Origin: Motilimonas cestriensis
Lineage (GTDB): Bacteria; Pseudomonadota; Gammaproteobacteria; Enterobacterales; CBDFNC01
NCBI RefSeq assembly: GCF_021295315.1
Contig: NZ_JAIMJA010000006.1
Location: forward strand, 179,064 to 243,063
DNA length: 64,000 bases
Reading direction: 5' to 3'
Part shown: positions 9,265 through 19,898 of the stretch, piece after piece
Layout: every line of letters begins with the position of its first letter
How positions within the stretch are numbered: position 1 is the stretch's first letter
Notes under the pieces: generated by a model
The model's database searches: none
What the model saw: only the letters and a program-made list of their open reading frames with translations
What the model was told of the DNA's origin: nothing
Made by a program: the position numbers and the translations under genes

Positions 9265-10188
9265 ATGAATATGAATGTTCAATTGCCCCCTATGGTGCCG
9301 ATGTCGTTGCAGCCGCAGCAAAATGTGACACGCCATGAAAACCGCTATCGCGAGCTGGTTCCGCAATTATCTAAAACCGAGCCGTACAAAGCCGAAACGG
9401 AAGTAGGCTCGGAAAAAGACAAATCTAAAGTTAGCCAGCAGCAAGCTGGTAGTACCCATTCAACTGAAGCGCAAAATTCTGATATTCGTACCGTTCAAGG
9501 TAAAGAGCAGGGTGAAGGACAAGGCTCAGAGCAGCAGCCTAATCAGCAGCAGGCTTCTGATCAGCAAGATAATAAAGGCGAAGGCAATCAGGCAGCTGGT
9601 CAACTAACACCACAAGAGCAAAAGATAGTTGACTCTCTTGAAAGCCGTCATAATGAAGTTGTCATTCATGAACGTGCGCATGCCAGCGTCGGTGGGCAAC
9701 ATGCCGGCCAACCTAACTATGGTTATGAAAATGGTCCCGATGGCAAACGCTATGCGGTATCTGGTGAAGTACCAATCAGTGTATCGCCAATCGCAGGTGA
9801 TCCTCAAGCGACGATTCAAAAAATGCGTCAAGTTCGCTCTGCAGCGTTAGCACCGCAAAGTCCTTCTGTTGCCGACAGAAGAATTGCAGCCGAAGCGACT
9901 CGTCAGCTTAATGCTGCTTATTCAGAGTTGGCGGCTAGTCAAAAAGTAAAAAGCACAAGTACGGATGCTGGCGAAGGTGATAACGAGAGTCAACCTTCAC
10001 GTGTTGGCTCGAGTGCAGCAGATACTCAAACGTTAAAAAGTGAAGATATTTACTCATTTAATCCGAGTAACAAATACGGCCCTATTGCTCGCTCTGAGCA
10101 AGCCATGCAAACCGATAGGGCAATAGAGCAACGCTATTTTGGCTCTGTTGTGGCAAATGAGCGTCCCGCACTGCGCGCTTCCATTTAG
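9265..10188 (+). CDS. SprA-related putative metalloprotease (CJM1_0395 type)
   Basis: A 307-residue protein. The first 110 residues or so are low-complexity and rich in Q, G, E and S. The conserved core follows: VVIHERAHASVGGQHAG (an HExxH-like HERAH metal motif), then the GPDGKRYAVSGEVPISV and ATIQKMRQVRSAALAP blocks that define the SprA-related family. The C-terminal tail is again disordered. No signal peptide is visible. Proteolysis is inferred from the motif; no substrate is known to me. Start ATG 9265; the leader has an AGGA motif further upstream. Confidence 0.8.
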   Translation: MNMNVQLPPMVPMSLQPQQNVTRHENRYRELVPQLSKTEPYKAETEVGSEKDKSKVSQQQAGSTHSTEAQNSDIRTVQGKEQGEGQGSEQQPNQQQASDQQDNKGEGNQAAGQLTPQEQKIVDSLESRHNEVVIHERAHASVGGQHAGQPNYGYENGPDGKRYAVSGEVPISVSPIAGDPQATIQKMRQVRSAALAPQSPSVADRRIAAEATRQLNAAYSELAASQKVKSTSTDAGEGDNESQPSRVGSSAADTQTLKSEDIYSFNPSNKYGPIARSEQAMQTDRAIEQRYFGSVVANERPALRASI

Positions 10189-10254
10189 CCGCTACTTCCT
10201 CGCGCGACTAAACAGCCCATACATGATCTCCCCATGACCGAGGATCCTATTCAA

Positions 10255-10463
10255 GTAGGAGCTGAGCTTGCTCAGCGAACATCACAAATTCCCTGAGCAA
10301 GCTCAGCTCCTACAAAAACACGAAGCAACAAGTTCAACCTACAAGGAGAATAAGTGATTCTGCGATAAATTTTTTGCGATGAATCACTTTAGGTAAATCG
10401 CCCTGTGATCAGGGCTCATAAGGCTTACACCACATCGAGTAGGAGCAGAATTTATGCTGCGAA
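10255..10463 (+). repeat. REP cluster A (GTAG-headed palindromic repeats)
   Basis: This non-coding stretch after the metalloprotease gene holds several hairpin units. At 10255-10313, GTAGGAGCTGAGCTTGCTCA is followed by an inverted partner ending GAGCTCCTAC-like sequence. A tail to about 10347 (AACACGAAGCAACAAGTTCA) is shared with clusters at 28.5 and 40.9 kb. At 10352-10389 there is a 9-bp inverted repeat AAGTGATTC/GAATCACTT. At 10401-10414 is CCCTGTGATCAGGG. At 10439-10463 is a second GTAGGAGC unit. The GTAG head and palindromic body match REP elements mobilised by RAYT transposases. Confidence 0.8.
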
Positions 10464-10473
10464 TCAGCTGTCG

Positions 10474-12798
10474 CTAGCGTTTTTGTTTGGCCTTGCTAAA
10501 CGCATCAGCAAAAGCATTGTTTAATGGCGCAGCCGGTTTTTGTGGCTGACGAGCCTTTGGTGCGCTCGCTTTAGGTTGATGATTGTTGTTTTTAGCAGAA
10601 CGACTCCCTGTTGAGTTGTTGTTTTGCTCTACGGCTTGGTCTAGCTTCATGGTTAAGGCAATGCGCTTGCGTTGCACGTCTACTTCAACCACTTTTACTT
10701 TGACGATTTGTCCTGCCTTTACTACTTCACGAGGATCTGAAACAAACTTATTGCTCAAGGCTGAAATGTGTACCAAACCATCTTGATGGACACCAACATC
10801 AACAAAAGCGCCAAAGTTGGCCACGTTGGTCACCACGCCTTCTAAGATCATTTCAGGCTTTAAGTCATTAATGGTGTTTACGCCGTCTTTGAAGGTGGCG
10901 GTTTTAAACTCGGGGCGCGGATCGCGTCCAGGCTTATCGAGCTCTTTGATAATATCCGTCACCGTGGGTACACCGAACTCTTCACTGGCATAGGCTTGCG
11001 GTTGAATGGTGCTTAACAGTGCGCTATTACCCATTAAGTTTGTGATATCCTGCTTGATATCTTTAAGCATCGCTTTAACTACTGGGTAGGCTTCGGGGTG
11101 CACCGCTGAGGCATCAAGTGGGTTTTTACCACCGCGAATGCGTAAGAAACCAGCACATTGCTGAAACGCTTTTGGCCCTAAACGTGCGACTTTTTTCAGC
11201 TGTGAACGGTCAACAAAAATGCCATTCTCATCCCGGTAGTCGACAATGTTTTGCGCCAGAGTGGGGTTTAACCCTGCCACATGGGTAAGTAACGCGGCAG
11301 ACGCACTATTCACATCAACGCCAACAGCGTTCACACAATCTTCGACCACACCATCCAGTTTTTTCGCTAATAATGATTGGTTTACATCGTGCTGATATTG
11401 GCCAACCCCAATGGCTTTTGCTTCAATTTTCACTAATTCGGCCAAAGGGTCTTGTAAACGACGGGCAATGGAAACGGCGCCGCGGATAGACACATCAAGT
11501 TCGGGGAATTCTTTTGCGGCCAGTTCAGATGCAGAGTAAACCGATGCACCGGCTTCACTCACCATAATTTTGGTGAGCTTCAGTTCCGGCTTCGCTTTGA
11601 TTAACTCTGCGACCAGTTGGTCGGTTTCGCGTGATGCGGTGCCGTTACCTATACTGATCAGTTCAACTTTATATTGCTGACATAATTTAGCTAATTCACT
11701 GAGCGAACCTTGCCAATCTTTACGTGGCGCATGAGGATAAATAGTACTGTATGCTAATAATTTACCTGTGCCATCCACCACTGCAACTTTAACCCCTGTA
11801 CGCAAGCCTGGGTCTAACGCAAGCGTGACTTTCGGGCCACCGGGAGCGGCCATTAATAAATCATTTAGATTTTTGGCAAACACATTGATAGCTTCAATTT
11901 CTGCCGCTTCACGTAGATTCGAAATCAATTCATTCTCTAACTGCATCAATAGTTTAATGCGCCAAGTCCATTGCACCACGGTTTTTAACCAAGGGTTGCA
12001 AGTGAGTTGATTCACTTGCATGTAGCGGGCAATCAAGGTTTCCCCTGTGCTGGGCAAGGTTTTATCTTCACGCTCTGGGTCGGCGTTTAAACTGAGTTGC
12101 AGTATTCCCTCATTGCGTCCACGTAAAATAGCGAGAGCGCGGTGTGATGGGATCTGGCTGATTTTTTCACTGTAAGCAAAATAATCTTTAAATTTGATGC
12201 CTTCTTGTTCTTTGCCTGCAATCACTTGGGCGTCTAAGGTTGCGTTATGTTGCAAATAAGAGCGCACTTGGCTGATCAGTTCGGCATCTTGTGAATAACG
12301 CTCCATAAGAATGTATTTTGCGCCCTCTAACACGGCTTTGGTATCGGGGTAGTTTTTTTCGGGGTTAAGATAAGCGCTTGCTTGGTTTTCTGGATCAAGT
12401 GAAGGCTGTGTTAATAGCATATCTGCAAGGGGCTCTATACCTGCCTCAATCGCCATTTGACCTTTAGTGACACGCTTTTGCTTGTAGGGTAAGTACAAGT
12501 CTTCAAGGCGAGTTTTGGTATCCGCATCAAGCAGCAGCTGATGTAGCGCATCACTTAGCTTACCTTGCTCTTTTATGGTGCTAATAATACTGCTGCGTCT
12601 ATCTTCTAGCTCGCGTAAATAAGTCAGCCTTTGCTCAAGAGTACGTAGCTGGCCATCATCAAGGCCGCCGGTGACTTCTTTACGGTAACGCGAGATAAAA
12701 GGCACGGTTGCGCCTTCATCTAATAGTTGTACGGCGGCGTTGATTTGTGCGGTGCTAGCACCAATTTCTTGAGCGATTGTATTATGAATAGAATGCAT
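10474..12798 (-). CDS. tex: Tex-family RNA-binding transcription accessory protein
   Basis: A 774-residue protein of the Tex/YhgF family. In order: N-terminal helical region, YqgF/RNase H-like domain (about 325-450, with [20 protein letters not shown]), helix-hairpin-helix segment ([17 protein letters not shown]), and a C-terminal S1 RNA-binding domain ([24 protein letters not shown]). A basic, Q/P-rich tail follows. The family affects transcription and binds nucleic acid in the cytosol. It lies downstream of greB on the same strand, a common pairing. Confidence 0.95.
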   Translation of the reverse strand: MHSIHNTIAQEIGASTAQINAAVQLLDEGATVPFISRYRKEVTGGLDDGQLRTLEQRLTYLRELEDRRSSIISTIKEQGKLSDALHQLLLDADTKTRLEDLYLPYKQKRVTKGQMAIEAGIEPLADMLLTQPSLDPENQASAYLNPEKNYPDTKAVLEGAKYILMERYSQDAELISQVRSYLQHNATLDAQVIAGKEQEGIKFKDYFAYSEKISQIPSHRALAILRGRNEGILQLSLNADPEREDKTLPSTGETLIARYMQVNQLTCNPWLKTVVQWTWRIKLLMQLENELISNLREAAEIEAINVFAKNLNDLLMAAPGGPKVTLALDPGLRTGVKVAVVDGTGKLLAYSTIYPHAPRKDWQGSLSELAKLCQQYKVELISIGNGTASRETDQLVAELIKAKPELKLTKIMVSEAGASVYSASELAAKEFPELDVSIRGAVSIARRLQDPLAELVKIEAKAIGVGQYQHDVNQSLLAKKLDGVVEDCVNAVGVDVNSASAALLTHVAGLNPTLAQNIVDYRDENGIFVDRSQLKKVARLGPKAFQQCAGFLRIRGGKNPLDASAVHPEAYPVVKAMLKDIKQDITNLMGNSALLSTIQPQAYASEEFGVPTVTDIIKELDKPGRDPRPEFKTATFKDGVNTINDLKPEMILEGVVTNVANFGAFVDVGVHQDGLVHISALSNKFVSDPREVVKAGQIVKVKVVEVDVQRKRIALTMKLDQAVEQNNNSTGSRSAKNNNHQPKASAPKARQPQKPAAPLNNAFADAFSKAKQKR

Positions 12799-12840
12799 TG
12801 TTTTCTCAGCGTTTAAAATTTGGGAAAGCGAGGGGATTCA

Positions 12841-13314
12841 TCAAAGATCGTAATCTATTTTATTGATATACCAAGTCTTCTCACCCGAAGGGGTGTGGAC
12901 TATGGCTTCGTCATCAACGGATTTTTTTAGCAGCGCTCGCGCCATTGGCGAGTCGATGGAAATGTAGTCTTTGCGGCCATAAATTTCATCGGGGCCGACT
13001 ATTTTAAAGTTCAGCGTTTCACCTGCATCGTTTTCAATATTAACGATGGCACCAAAAAATACTTTTCCTTGCTGCTGAGGTGATGGGGTAACGATGGTGA
13101 GCTCTTCGATGCGCTTGCGCAGGAACCGGACTCGTTTATCAATTTGCCTTAAAACGCGTTTATTTTCTTTATAGTCGGCGTTTTCAGAACGATCGCCCAA
13201 GCTGGCTGCCCATGCTACTTTTTGCGTGATTTCTGGGCGGTATTCGCGCCATAGATGATCGAGTTCGGCTTCTAACTTTTTCATGCCTTCTGGCGTAATG
13301 AGATTTGTCTTCAA
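12841..13314 (-). CDS. greB: Transcription elongation factor GreB
   Basis: A 157-residue protein with the N-terminal GreA/GreB coiled coil (LEAELDHLWREYRPEITQKV; acidic tip GDRSENADYKENKRVLRQID) and the C-terminal FKBP-like domain (IVGPDEIYGRKDYISIDSPM). The tip and basic patch fit GreB rather than GreA. It stimulates transcript cleavage by backtracked RNA polymerase. It sits 42 bases upstream of tex. A second, more divergent Gre-family gene lies at 43.8 kb. Confidence 0.95.
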   Translation of the reverse strand: MKTNLITPEGMKKLEAELDHLWREYRPEITQKVAWAASLGDRSENADYKENKRVLRQIDKRVRFLRKRIEELTIVTPSPQQQGKVFFGAIVNIENDAGETLNFKIVGPDEIYGRKDYISIDSPMARALLKKSVDDEAIVHTPSGEKTWYINKIDYDL

Positions 13315-13448
13315 TCTTGTAATTCACCATGCTGTCGATTGCTTGCGCTCTTTATAGCGTCTATGGCTAGTTTTTTAAAGTCTAGCGATGCAAATAAGCG
13401 AGGGGTGAACGACTATGTGTTGCGCAGGATTGATGAAAGGCATGAAAA

Positions 13449-13467
13449 GCGGGACTCATGGTCCCGC
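13449..13467 (-). terminator. pckA terminator
   Basis: On the minus strand, GCGGGAC-CATGA-GTCCCGC is followed by TTTTC. It sits 24 bases past the pckA stop codon. Confidence 0.75.
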
Positions 13468-13491
13468 ATTCATTTGCTGATTAAGTGAAGC

Positions 13492-15120
13492 TTAAAGTTG
13501 TGGTCCGGCGGCTACCAGTGCTTTTCCTTCCTCGTTGTCAGTGTACTGCGCAAAATTATTGATAAACAGTTGTGCCAAATTCTCTGCTTTAGCGGTCCAT
13601 TGTTCTGCTGATTCATAAGTGTCTCTAGGATCTAAAATCGCAGGATCTACGCCGGGCAAAGCGGTTGGCACCGCCAAGTTAAAGATTGGAATCGTTTTCG
13701 TTTCCGCTTTGTCAATCGAGCCGTCTAAGATGGCATCGATGATGGCGCGGGTATCTTGAATCGAAATTCGCTTACCTGTGCCATTCCAGCCTGTATTAAC
13801 TAAATATGCTTCCGCGCCTGCCGCTTCCATTCGTTTCACTAGCTCTTGGCCGTATTTGGTTGGGTGCAGCGTTAAAAACGCCGCGCCAAAACAAGCCGAG
13901 AAAGTCGGAGTTGGTTCGGTAATGCCGCGCTCTGTACCGGCTAACTTGGCGGTAAAACCAGATAAGAAATGATATTTAGTCTGCTCTTTGGTGAGTTTAG
14001 ACACCGGCGGTAGTACGCCAAAGGCATCTGCCGTTAAAAATATCACTTTGTTAGCGTGGCCCGCTTTAGATACCGGCTTAACAATGTTATCTATGTGGTA
14101 AATGGGGTAGCTAACACGGGTGTTTTCGGTTTTACTGCCATCATCATAATCGACTGTTTTATCGTCGCGCACGGTTACATTTTCAAGTAATGCGTCACGT
14201 TTAATGGCTTTGTAAATATCCGGCTCGGCTTCTAAACAAAGGCGGATGGTCTTGGCATAACAACCACCCTCAAAGTTAAACACGCCTGAGTCATCCCAAC
14301 CGTGCTCATCGTCACCAATTAAGGCGCGTTTAGGATCCGTTGATAAGGTGGTTTTACCGGTGCCTGAAAGACCAAAGAATATAGCTGTGTCGCCATTCGT
14401 GCCTACGTTGGCAGAGCAATGCATTGATGCCATGCCGCGCAGTGGCAGCAGGTAATTCATCATGGCAAACATGCCTTTTTTCATTTCACCGCCGTACCAA
14501 GTACCGCCGATAATTTGCATTTTTTCGGTGAGGTTAAAGGCGATAAAGTTTTCAGAATTGAGGCCGTGTTGTTGCCAATTTGGGTTGGTGGTTTCCGAAC
14601 CATTTAACACCACAAAATCGGGTTCAAACTCAGCCAACTCATCAGCGCTAGGGCGGATAAACATATTGGTTACGAAGTGTGCCTGCCATGCGACTTCCAC
14701 AATAAAGCGCACTGCAAGGCGGGAATCTTTGTTAGCGCCACAGAAGGCATCAACAACAAACAAGCGTTTATTTGATAGCTCTTTGACTACTAAGGATTTT
14801 AGATCTTGCCAGACTGCTGGGGTGATGGGCTTGTTATCGTTCTTTCCTTGATCGGACCACCAAATCGTATCGCGAGTAACATCATCTTTAACGATATATT
14901 TGTCTTTTGGTGATCGCCCTGTAAAAATCCCTGTGTCCACCGCGACAGCACCTGACTCGGTTACAACTCCACGTTCAAAGCCTACTAGGTCGGGCTTCGT
15001 TTCTTCGACAAACAAGGTTTCGTAAGAAGGGTTATGCAACACTTCTTTTACACCTTGAATGCCGTATTTAACTAAATCTTGCGCACTTAATAGAGTTCTT
15101 TCCGCGTCGATAACTGTCAT
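13492..15120 (-). CDS. pckA: Phosphoenolpyruvate carboxykinase (ATP)
   Basis: A 542-residue protein with the ATP-type PEPCK motifs: [10 protein letters not shown], the kinase P-loop [12 protein letters not shown], the metal site [11 protein letters not shown], and [11 protein letters not shown] near the C-terminus. It converts oxaloacetate to PEP for gluconeogenesis. The ATG at 15120 is preceded by GGAG at good spacing. A reading frame opening 12 bases upstream starts at a TTG that overlaps this ribosome site and is unlikely. It precedes hslO/hslR in the conserved hslR-hslO-pckA block. An AT-rich perfect inverted repeat upstream may control it. Confidence 0.97.
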   Translation of the reverse strand: MTVIDAERTLLSAQDLVKYGIQGVKEVLHNPSYETLFVEETKPDLVGFERGVVTESGAVAVDTGIFTGRSPKDKYIVKDDVTRDTIWWSDQGKNDNKPITPAVWQDLKSLVVKELSNKRLFVVDAFCGANKDSRLAVRFIVEVAWQAHFVTNMFIRPSADELAEFEPDFVVLNGSETTNPNWQQHGLNSENFIAFNLTEKMQIIGGTWYGGEMKKGMFAMMNYLLPLRGMASMHCSANVGTNGDTAIFFGLSGTGKTTLSTDPKRALIGDDEHGWDDSGVFNFEGGCYAKTIRLCLEAEPDIYKAIKRDALLENVTVRDDKTVDYDDGSKTENTRVSYPIYHIDNIVKPVSKAGHANKVIFLTADAFGVLPPVSKLTKEQTKYHFLSGFTAKLAGTERGITEPTPTFSACFGAAFLTLHPTKYGQELVKRMEAAGAEAYLVNTGWNGTGKRISIQDTRAIIDAILDGSIDKAETKTIPIFNLAVPTALPGVDPAILDPRDTYESAEQWTAKAENLAQLFINNFAQYTDNEEGKALVAAGPQL

Positions 15121-15156
15121 ATTTATCTCCAAGGTTACTTTTTAGTTTGTTCATTA

Positions 15157-15186
15157 ATTATTCTATTACTTTAAAAATAGAATAAT
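15157..15186. promoter_or_regulatory. Perfect 10-bp inverted repeat upstream of pckA
   Basis: ATTATTCTAT and ATAGAATAAT are exact reverse complements separated by 10 bases, 37 bases upstream of the pckA ATG. It is too AT-rich for a terminator, so it is more likely an operator or part of the promoter. No regulator can be named from the sequence. Confidence 0.5.
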
Positions 15187-15257
15187 GGGATAAGCTTCAA
15201 ACTTAAGAGTAAAGTGTTGTGATAAATACAAATGCCTGTTAATTTTTTCGGTTTTAC

Positions 15258-16166
15258 CTAGTGTTTTGTTTCATTGTTCTGTGTTGATGGGGCTTTGGTG
15301 GTGAATAATGCTTCCACGTCTACAGCATCGAAATGGTAAGCAGTGCGACAATATTCGCAATCCATATCGATTTGACCTTTCTCTTGCAGAATATCAAGCA
15401 GCTCACTTTTCTCGACCGATAACAAGGCTCCTTCACACTTTTCTCTTGAGCATCCACATTCAAAAACAATGGCTTGCGGTTCAAAAATACGAACTGTTTC
15501 TTGGTGATATAAGCGGTATAGCAAGGTTTCCGCGTCTAGGCCAAATAGCTCATCGTCTTTTAAAGTCTCAGCCAACGTTGTGACATGGCTAAATTCAGCT
15601 TCATGTTCTTCTTTCGCTGTCGGCAGCTTTTGTAATAATAGACCAGCTGCCATTTTTTGGTCGTTATAAACGCCTGTTTTTAAGATAAGTTTGGTGGCTA
15701 ATTGTTCTGACTGGGCAAAGTAGTTTTCTAAGCTGTCGGTTAATGAGTTGCCAACCAATTCAACCACGCCTTGATAGCGCTCTCCCTCATTTGGCGTGAT
15801 GGTGATCAATAGGAAGCCTTTACCGACCATCTCGGTTAGATTGGCATCGTCTGCGGGAGTGGATTTATAGCGTGCTACGCCACGTAAGGCTTGATTATGA
15901 TCACCGTTAATGGCTGCTAAATGCACCGGACCATCACCTTGCAATTGCACGTTGATATGACCTTCAAATTTAAGTGTGGCGGTTAATAAGCTGGTGGCAA
16001 CAAATAATTCACCAACCAAGCGTTCAATTGCGGCTGGATAGTGGTGGTTACGCAGTACATCTTGGTAGCTCTGGCTAAGTTGTACGAGTTCGCCACGTAC
16101 ATCGTAATCTTCAAATAAGAAACGGTGTAGGTGGTCTAATAACGGTTGTGTTGGTGCTTGGTCCAT
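15258..16166 (-). CDS. hslO: Redox-regulated chaperone Hsp33
   Basis: A 302-residue protein. The C-terminal zinc-redox switch is CGCSREKCEG plus CEYCR; the four cysteines bind zinc when reduced and form disulfides under oxidation. The N-terminal substrate-binding domain has the family pattern (LTATLKFEGHINVQLQGDGP). The ATG follows a GGAG ribosome site. Hsp33 is a cytosolic holdase active during oxidative and heat stress. It is 15 bases downstream of hslR. Confidence 0.96.
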   Translation of the reverse strand: MDQAPTQPLLDHLHRFLFEDYDVRGELVQLSQSYQDVLRNHHYPAAIERLVGELFVATSLLTATLKFEGHINVQLQGDGPVHLAAINGDHNQALRGVARYKSTPADDANLTEMVGKGFLLITITPNEGERYQGVVELVGNSLTDSLENYFAQSEQLATKLILKTGVYNDQKMAAGLLLQKLPTAKEEHEAEFSHVTTLAETLKDDELFGLDAETLLYRLYHQETVRIFEPQAIVFECGCSREKCEGALLSVEKSELLDILQEKGQIDMDCEYCRTAYHFDAVDVEALFTTKAPSTQNNETKH

Positions 16167-16181
16167 GGGAACTCCAAAAAA

Positions 16182-16580
16182 TTAGTTATCACTGCGCTGT
16201 GATTTTACTTTTATTAATTCTCTGCGCTGCTTTTTGTCCGGCCGGCGATCTGGGTGCGGGGCATGCAGTGCACTTAGCTTTCTTAGCTCAGCATGCTGAG
16301 CCCTTAAGGCGATACTGGCCTCGGTTTCTTCGTATAGTAGTTGTGCTTGAGGCGCACTTTTACGTTGGCCTTCAACTTTTAGCACCACAACTTCCTTATT
16401 ATCATGACCTTGGCGAACGGTAATCGTTGCGCCAACCTCAACCAATCTACTCGGTTTGGTGCGTTGGCCATTATACTGCACTTTTCCGCCTTGGATCACG
16501 TCTCTGGCAAGGCCGCGAGTTTTAAAAAACCGAGCCGCCCATAACCATTTATCAAGGCGCACGGCATCTTGTTCTGACAT
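16182..16580 (-). CDS. hslR: Ribosome-associated heat shock protein Hsp15 (S4 domain)
   Basis: A 132-residue protein with an N-terminal S4 RNA-binding domain (VRLDKWLWAARFFKTRGLA, then GGKVQYNGQRTKPSRLVEVG) and a basic C-terminal tail ending in KKQRRELIKVKSQRSDN. Hsp15 binds free 50S subunits carrying a stalled nascent chain. It is the first gene of hslR-hslO. Confidence 0.94.
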   Translation of the reverse strand: MSEQDAVRLDKWLWAARFFKTRGLARDVIQGGKVQYNGQRTKPSRLVEVGATITVRQGHDNKEVVVLKVEGQRKSAPQAQLLYEETEASIALRAQHAELRKLSALHAPHPDRRPDKKQRRELIKVKSQRSDN

Positions 16581-16915
16581 TGGAGTATCTCGTTGTCGTT
16601 AAACTTATTATGTTTAAGATATGGTGGCGGTAACAGTTTTTATCAAGTCTCATCGTTGTGGCTGTTTTTTGCTTTCGTCATCGTGTTACACTCGCCACCA
16701 TTAAATAGTGCATTGTATTTACTGTAATGTGATGCGTGTAGCTTATATATTTGGACTTAACAAGGCAGAATCGAGTATTTAGTATGTATAGTGAGGGCTA
16801 AGAATATTGCCCATCTCTCATAACCCGGTTTTTATACTTGAGTGAGACACTCGCCGCGGGCTAGTATGCCCTTTATCGGCAGGATGCTGTGTTGTTATAA
16901 ATTAGGAATGTAGTA
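16581..16915. promoter_or_regulatory. Divergent promoter region hslR / gspC
   Basis: This 335-base non-coding gap separates the minus-strand hslR group from the plus-strand type II secretion operon and must hold both promoters. A TTAGGA ribosome site precedes the gspC ATG. I see no clear sigma-factor consensus, RNA gene or repeat in it. Confidence 0.6.
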
Positions 16916-17812
16916 ATGGATAAGTTCTCCGGTGTACTGATGCGCCTGAGCGGCTTGCCCCAGCAAAAGCTTTCATCTATCGCTTTTTATTCTTTGCTGG
17001 TGCTGCTCTGTTATCAGTTAGCCAATTTAACCTGGATGGTGATGCCTTCAGGTTCTACAAAATCGACGCCTTGGCGTCCAGCCCCAGTTGCACAGCAGGG
17101 GAGTAGTCATCAAGGTATTAACTTGACTGCTATTACTGCGTTGCATTTATTCGGTGAATTTAATAAAAAAGTCGCCCCTCCACCGGTTGCTGCTAAGCCA
17201 AAGGTTGCCCCTAAAACTAAGCTCAATGTTAAGTTGACCGGCGTGCTCGCTTCTACCGTGCCGCAAAATGCTATTGCGATTATTGAAGATCGCGGCAGGC
17301 AAGATACCTACTTCATCGGTAATAGCATTGGTAATACTGGTGCAGTGTTAAAAGAAATCAAATTTGACCGGGTTATTTTAGAGTATCGCGGAGATTTACA
17401 AACCTTGATGCTTGATGGTGAGACTTATGTGACCAATCAAAATTCGTCAAGTCAGCCGTCAGCGCCGAGAGCTGAATCTCAAACGGTGCGAGAAGCCCCT
17501 GTAAAGCTCGATCTCAACCGGGCAGAATTATTGGCTAACCCAAGTAAAATTACTGATTTTATCTCTATCTCGCCGGTACGAAACCAAGGCGCTCTTATTG
17601 GCTATCGTATTAACCCTGGCCGAGACGCCACTATATTCCAAAGCGCGGGGTTACAAGCAAACGATCTCGCCGTTAGCCTCAATGGCATTGACTTAACTGA
17701 CATGCAGCAGTCGATGAGTTTAATGCAAGAGTTTCCTACTATGCGTGAAATGACGCTATCGGTAGAGCGCGATGGCCAAATTCACGATTTATATTTTAGT
17801 CTGCCCGAATAA
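16916..17812 (+). CDS. gspC: Type II secretion protein GspC
   Basis: A 298-residue protein. It has a short cytoplasmic N-terminus, one membrane segment (about residues 22-42), a Pro/Ala/Lys-rich linker, the HR domain (LNVKLTGVLASTVPQNAIAII) that contacts GspD, and a C-terminal PDZ domain (about 210-298, IGYRINPGRDATIFQSAGLQ). It joins the inner-membrane platform to the secretin. It is the first gene of a complete C-N operon on the plus strand. Confidence 0.95.
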   Translation: MDKFSGVLMRLSGLPQQKLSSIAFYSLLVLLCYQLANLTWMVMPSGSTKSTPWRPAPVAQQGSSHQGINLTAITALHLFGEFNKKVAPPPVAAKPKVAPKTKLNVKLTGVLASTVPQNAIAIIEDRGRQDTYFIGNSIGNTGAVLKEIKFDRVILEYRGDLQTLMLDGETYVTNQNSSSQPSAPRAESQTVREAPVKLDLNRAELLANPSKITDFISISPVRNQGALIGYRINPGRDATIFQSAGLQANDLAVSLNGIDLTDMQQSMSLMQEFPTMREMTLSVERDGQIHDLYFSLPE

Positions 17813-17838
17813 TAAGAAAGTTGGAGCAAGTAAGAATT

Positions 17839-19887
17839 ATGAGAATTTCAGGGACCCGGCGTAAACTAAGCGCCCTTTGTGCAGGATTGCTATTAGCCGT
17901 AAGCGCTAACATTTCTGCTGCTGAATATTCAGCCAGCTTTAAGGGCACAGACATCAACGAGTTTATTAATATCGTTGGTAAAAACCTCAATAAAACCATC
18001 ATTATCGAGCCCTCAGTTCGCGGTAAAATAAACGTCCGTAGTTACGATCTGCTTAATGATGAACAATATTATCAATTCTTCCTTAACGTACTTGATGTGT
18101 ACGGTTTTGCTGTTGTCGAAATGGACAATGGGGTAATGAAAGTGATCAAGGCTAAGGATGCCAAAGTATCTGCTATCCCAGTGGTTGACGGTGCCAATCC
18201 GGGCAAGGGCGATGAGATGGTCACGCGGGTGGTGCCAGTACGTAACGTATCGGTACGAGAGCTCGCTCCTTTACTGCGTCAGCTAAATGACAACGCCGGT
18301 GGTGGTAACGTGGTTCATTACGACCCTTCTAACGTTATTATGATCACGGGCCGTGCCGCGGTTGTTAATCGTTTAGTGGAAATTGTACGTCGCGTTGACA
18401 AAGCAGGTGATGAAGAGGTTGATATTGTCCGCCTTAAATTTGCTAGTGCTGCAGAAATGGTGCGCATTTTAGAGTCTATTCAAAAGCCTGGCGATGGTAA
18501 AACCAACATGCCAAACATGCTTAAGCCACGAATGGTCGCGGATGAACGTACTAACTCCATTATTATCAGCGGTGAGCCGCAAGCGCGTAAACGCGCGGTG
18601 CACTTAGTTAAGCAGCTTGATAGTGAATTAGAAACCAGTGGTAACACGCGCGTTTTCTATCTTAAGTATGCTAAAGCTAAAGAAATGGTCGATGTGCTCA
18701 ACGGCGTTAGTAAATCCATTGAAGGTGAAGTGAAGAGTGCTAATGGCGCAGCTGCTGGTGGCTCAAATAATAAGCAATCGAACTTGAATATCGAAGCCCA
18801 TGAAGGCACTAACGCGATTGTTATTACGGCGCAGCCTGATGTGATGGGCTCGTTAGAAGCGGTTATTCGTCAACTCGATATTCGCCGTGCCCAAGTGTTG
18901 GTTGAAGCCATTATTGTGGAAGTGGCAGAAGGTGACGGAATTGGCCTTAGCGTGCAATGGGCAACCCTTGCGGGTGGTGGTACGCAATTTAATACCAATG
19001 GCGCGTCATTAAGTGAAATTGCGGCTGGAGCTTATCAAGCGAGGCCAGAAAAAGGCTCGACCATCATTGATGGTGATAAAACGACAGTTAACCCTGAAAC
19101 TAAAGGTGATGTAACATCATTAGCGAGCGTACTGAGCAAAGTGAGCGGCATGGCGGTAGGTTATGCGTCTAATGATTGGGGCGTAGTGCTACAAGCTTTA
19201 GCTAGTTCAAAAGGCTCGAATATTCTTGCCACGCCAAGTATCACCACGCTGGATAACCAAGAAGCCAGCTTTATTGTCGGTGATGAAGTACCCGTTAAAA
19301 CAGGCTCTGCGGCCAGTGGTAACAACGACAACCCGTTTACTACCATTGAACGTAAAAAAGTGGGTATTCAGCTAAAAGTAACGCCACAAATCAACGAAGG
19401 TGATGCAGTACAGTTGGTTATTGAACAAGAAGTCTCTAACGTAAACGGTAATACTGGCGTCGATATTACGTTCGCGACCCGTGCCGTTAAAACAACGGTA
19501 CTTGCAGATAGCGGCGATACCATTGTTATCGGTGGTTTAATCGATGAGAAAGTAGATGAATCAGTCGAGAAAGTGCCATTACTGGGTGACATTCCTTACC
19601 TTGGTAATTTATTTAAATCGACCAGTAGCAGCACCTCAAAGCGTAACTTGATGATCTTTATTCGTCCGACCATTATTCGTGACAGTAATAAAATGGCGAG
19701 CTTAAGCTCTCGTAAGTACAGCCTAATGCGTGCTGTACAACTACAGCAGCAAGCACAAGGTGTTAATTTAATGCCTAATACCGATGTGCCGGTGTTGCCT
19801 GAATGGGGCCAAAGTCCAGAGATTAACCCTGAAGTGTTCGACTTCACCAAGAAAAAACGTCGTGCGCCAGAAGCCAGCAGTAATTAA
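17839..19887 (+). CDS. gspD: Type II secretion outer-membrane secretin GspD
   Basis: A protein of about 682 residues with a signal peptide (cleavage near NISAAEY), N0-N3 periplasmic domains (N0 at [20 protein letters not shown]), and the secretin barrel (about 350-620; [11 protein letters not shown] and [14 protein letters not shown] are family signatures). A short S-domain-like tail follows. It forms the outer-membrane channel. I chose the ATG at 17839, which gives a normal signal peptide. A TTG at 17821 is also in frame but overlaps the GGAG ribosome site. Confidence 0.95.
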   Translation: MRISGTRRKLSALCAGLLLAVSANISAAEYSASFKGTDINEFINIVGKNLNKTIIIEPSVRGKINVRSYDLLNDEQYYQFFLNVLDVYGFAVVEMDNGVMKVIKAKDAKVSAIPVVDGANPGKGDEMVTRVVPVRNVSVRELAPLLRQLNDNAGGGNVVHYDPSNVIMITGRAAVVNRLVEIVRRVDKAGDEEVDIVRLKFASAAEMVRILESIQKPGDGKTNMPNMLKPRMVADERTNSIIISGEPQARKRAVHLVKQLDSELETSGNTRVFYLKYAKAKEMVDVLNGVSKSIEGEVKSANGAAAGGSNNKQSNLNIEAHEGTNAIVITAQPDVMGSLEAVIRQLDIRRAQVLVEAIIVEVAEGDGIGLSVQWATLAGGGTQFNTNGASLSEIAAGAYQARPEKGSTIIDGDKTTVNPETKGDVTSLASVLSKVSGMAVGYASNDWGVVLQALASSKGSNILATPSITTLDNQEASFIVGDEVPVKTGSAASGNNDNPFTTIERKKVGIQLKVTPQINEGDAVQLVIEQEVSNVNGNTGVDITFATRAVKTTVLADSGDTIVIGGLIDEKVDESVEKVPLLGDIPYLGNLFKSTSSSTSKRNLMIFIRPTIIRDSNKMASLSSRKYSLMRAVQLQQQAQGVNLMPNTDVPVLPEWGQSPEINPEVFDFTKKKRRAPEASSN

Positions 19888-19898
19888 GGATGCAGTCG

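Noticed and set aside
10255..10463. Palindromic repeats considered as CRISPR or IS ends
   Set aside because: Units are irregularly spaced hairpins with GTAG heads and no transposase gene; REP elements fit better.
14462..14851. 129-codon open frame opposite pckA
   Set aside because: Shadow of pckA, which matches its family over its full length.
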